From: Candidatus Kapaibacterium sp.
GTDB taxonomy: Bacteria; Bacteroidota; Ignavibacteria; Kapaibacteriales; UBA2268
Assembly (NCBI GenBank): GCA_027858275.1
Contig: JAQIDA010000022.1
Location: 1-7,553 of the forward strand
Direction: 5' to 3'
DNA: 7,553 nt
The notes beneath the pieces are model-generated. The model ran no database searches. It was not told where the DNA came from and saw only the letters and a list, made by a program, of their open reading frames with translations. Positions 6,844 through 7,553 of the stretch are shown here, in pieces. Positions within the stretch are counted from its first letter, which is position 1, and the number at the start of each line of letters is the position of its first letter. The position numbers and the translations under genes are program-made.

Positions 6844-7553
6844 ATGAAAAAGTCAATATTATTATTTCTCATTTCAATGTTAGCAACCTCAAATCTACTC
6901 TCATTTTCGGGCAACGGCAGCGGCACAGAAGAAGACCCGTTTCAAATTACTAATGTGAAGCAGCTTCAGGAAATTGATTTGGATATTGAAGCTTATTATA
7001 TTCTGATGAATGATATTGACGCGGAGGAGACAAAATTCTGGAATAATATCGATCACGATAATGACTCTACAACTTCCATGATTCCAACAGGTTTTGTTCC
7101 ATTGACAAAATGGGAGAATGCCCGTCAAATAATTTTCGACGGTAAGGATCATGTGATAAAAAAACTATTTATATACCTACCAAAGGAACGGGATGTTGGT
7201 TTATTTAGTTATTCTTCTATATATAGTGAGATCAGGAATGTAAGACTTGAAAATTGCTTGATTACAGGAGCGAGAAATGTCGGTTCTTTAGTAGGGAGAA
7301 ATACAGGTCGAGTGATTAATTCGTATGCTTCAGGAAAAGTCACCGGGAATATATGTTTAGGCGGTTTGGTAGGGGTGAATTCCAGTGCAATTGTCAAATC
7401 ATCAGCTGATGTGGAGCTGATTATCGAGATTAATAGAGGAACAAATGGATCTGCAGGAGGTTTAGTTGGAGTTAATGGCGGGGATGTTTCTCTATCACAT
7501 TCATACGGCATCATTAAGGGTGATTATGAAGTCAAAGATAATAATCACTATAG
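6844..7553 (+). CDS. Exported GLUG-repeat surface protein, 3'-partial
   Basis: The ATG at 6844 opens a frame that runs off the window end; 236 codons are seen with no stop. The N-terminus MKKSILLFLISMLATSNLLS is a clear signal peptide. It is followed by GNGSGTEEDPFQITNVKQLQ, the usual opening of GLUG-motif proteins (a G-S-G-T-x-x-D-P-Y/F-x-I segment introducing a beta-helix-like fold). A strand-rich region then leads to repeats centred on GSLVG (147-151), GGLVG (173-177) and GGLVG (205-209), each followed by polar, often Ser-Tyr-containing stretches such as VINSYASGKVTG. An earlier DVGLF at 117-121 looks like a degenerate first unit. GLUG repeats occur in large extracellular and adhesin-like proteins; binding partner and function are unknown. 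More repeats, and perhaps a T9SS tail as on the first gene, would be expected beyond the edge, but this is not seen. Confidence 0.8.
   Translation, partial: MKKSILLFLISMLATSNLLSFSGNGSGTEEDPFQITNVKQLQEIDLDIEAYYILMNDIDAEETKFWNNIDHDNDSTTSMIPTGFVPLTKWENARQIIFDGKDHVIKKLFIYLPKERDVGLFSYSSIYSEIRNVRLENCLITGARNVGSLVGRNTGRVINSYASGKVTGNICLGGLVGVNSSAIVKSSADVELIIEINRGTNGSAGGLVGVNGGDVSLSHSYGIIKGDYEVKDNNHY

Noticed and set aside
7209..7514. 101-codon minus-strand frame at the right end
   Set aside because: Its Pro-Thr-Lys-Pro-rich repeats are the mirror of the GLUG repeats on the plus strand, where a signal peptide and family motifs support the real gene.

Overview
The window most likely comes from the Bacteroidota/Chlorobiota/Ignavibacteriota (FCB) part of the tree. 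Pointers are a Por-type (type IX secretion, T9SS) C-terminal sorting domain on the first gene, a GLUG-repeat surface protein at the right end, a K+-dependent membrane pyrophosphatase, starts with no clear Shine-Dalgarno sequence, and AT-rich intergenic DNA. The species cannot be read from the sequence. There is no tRNA, rRNA, CRISPR array, transposase or phage gene.

Layout. (1) Bases 1-1599, plus strand: a secreted protein resembling the putative TIM-barrel glycoside hydrolases of the GHL15 type. Its start codon lies left of the window. An in-frame TAG at 1597-1599 cuts its T9SS sorting domain in half, and the rest of the domain continues in the same frame to a second TAG at 1762-1764. (2) 1765-2110: AT-rich spacer. 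(3) 2111-4297, plus: hppA, a complete membrane ion-pumping pyrophosphatase with the residues of the K+-dependent class, followed by a strong intrinsic terminator at 4344-4388. (4) 4407-4610: a compact nest of inverted repeats between two convergent genes, the least explained part of the window. (5) 4616-6673, minus: a complete GH57 alpha-glucan-active enzyme with all five conserved regions and a C-terminal beta-sandwich-like module. (6) 6674-6843: divergent promoter region. (7) 6844 to the right edge, plus: an exported GLUG-repeat protein, cut by the window end.

The genes do not form one operon. hppA is a single transcription unit, the GH57 gene converges on it, and the GLUG gene diverges from the GH57 gene. 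There is a loose carbohydrate theme: one exported putative glycosidase and one cytoplasmic alpha-glucan enzyme. HppA could reclaim energy from the pyrophosphate made by biosynthesis, including sugar-nucleotide synthesis, but that link is inference. I saw no convincing new multi-gene system. The observations most worth following up are the interrupted sorting domain and the nested palindromes at 4407-4610.
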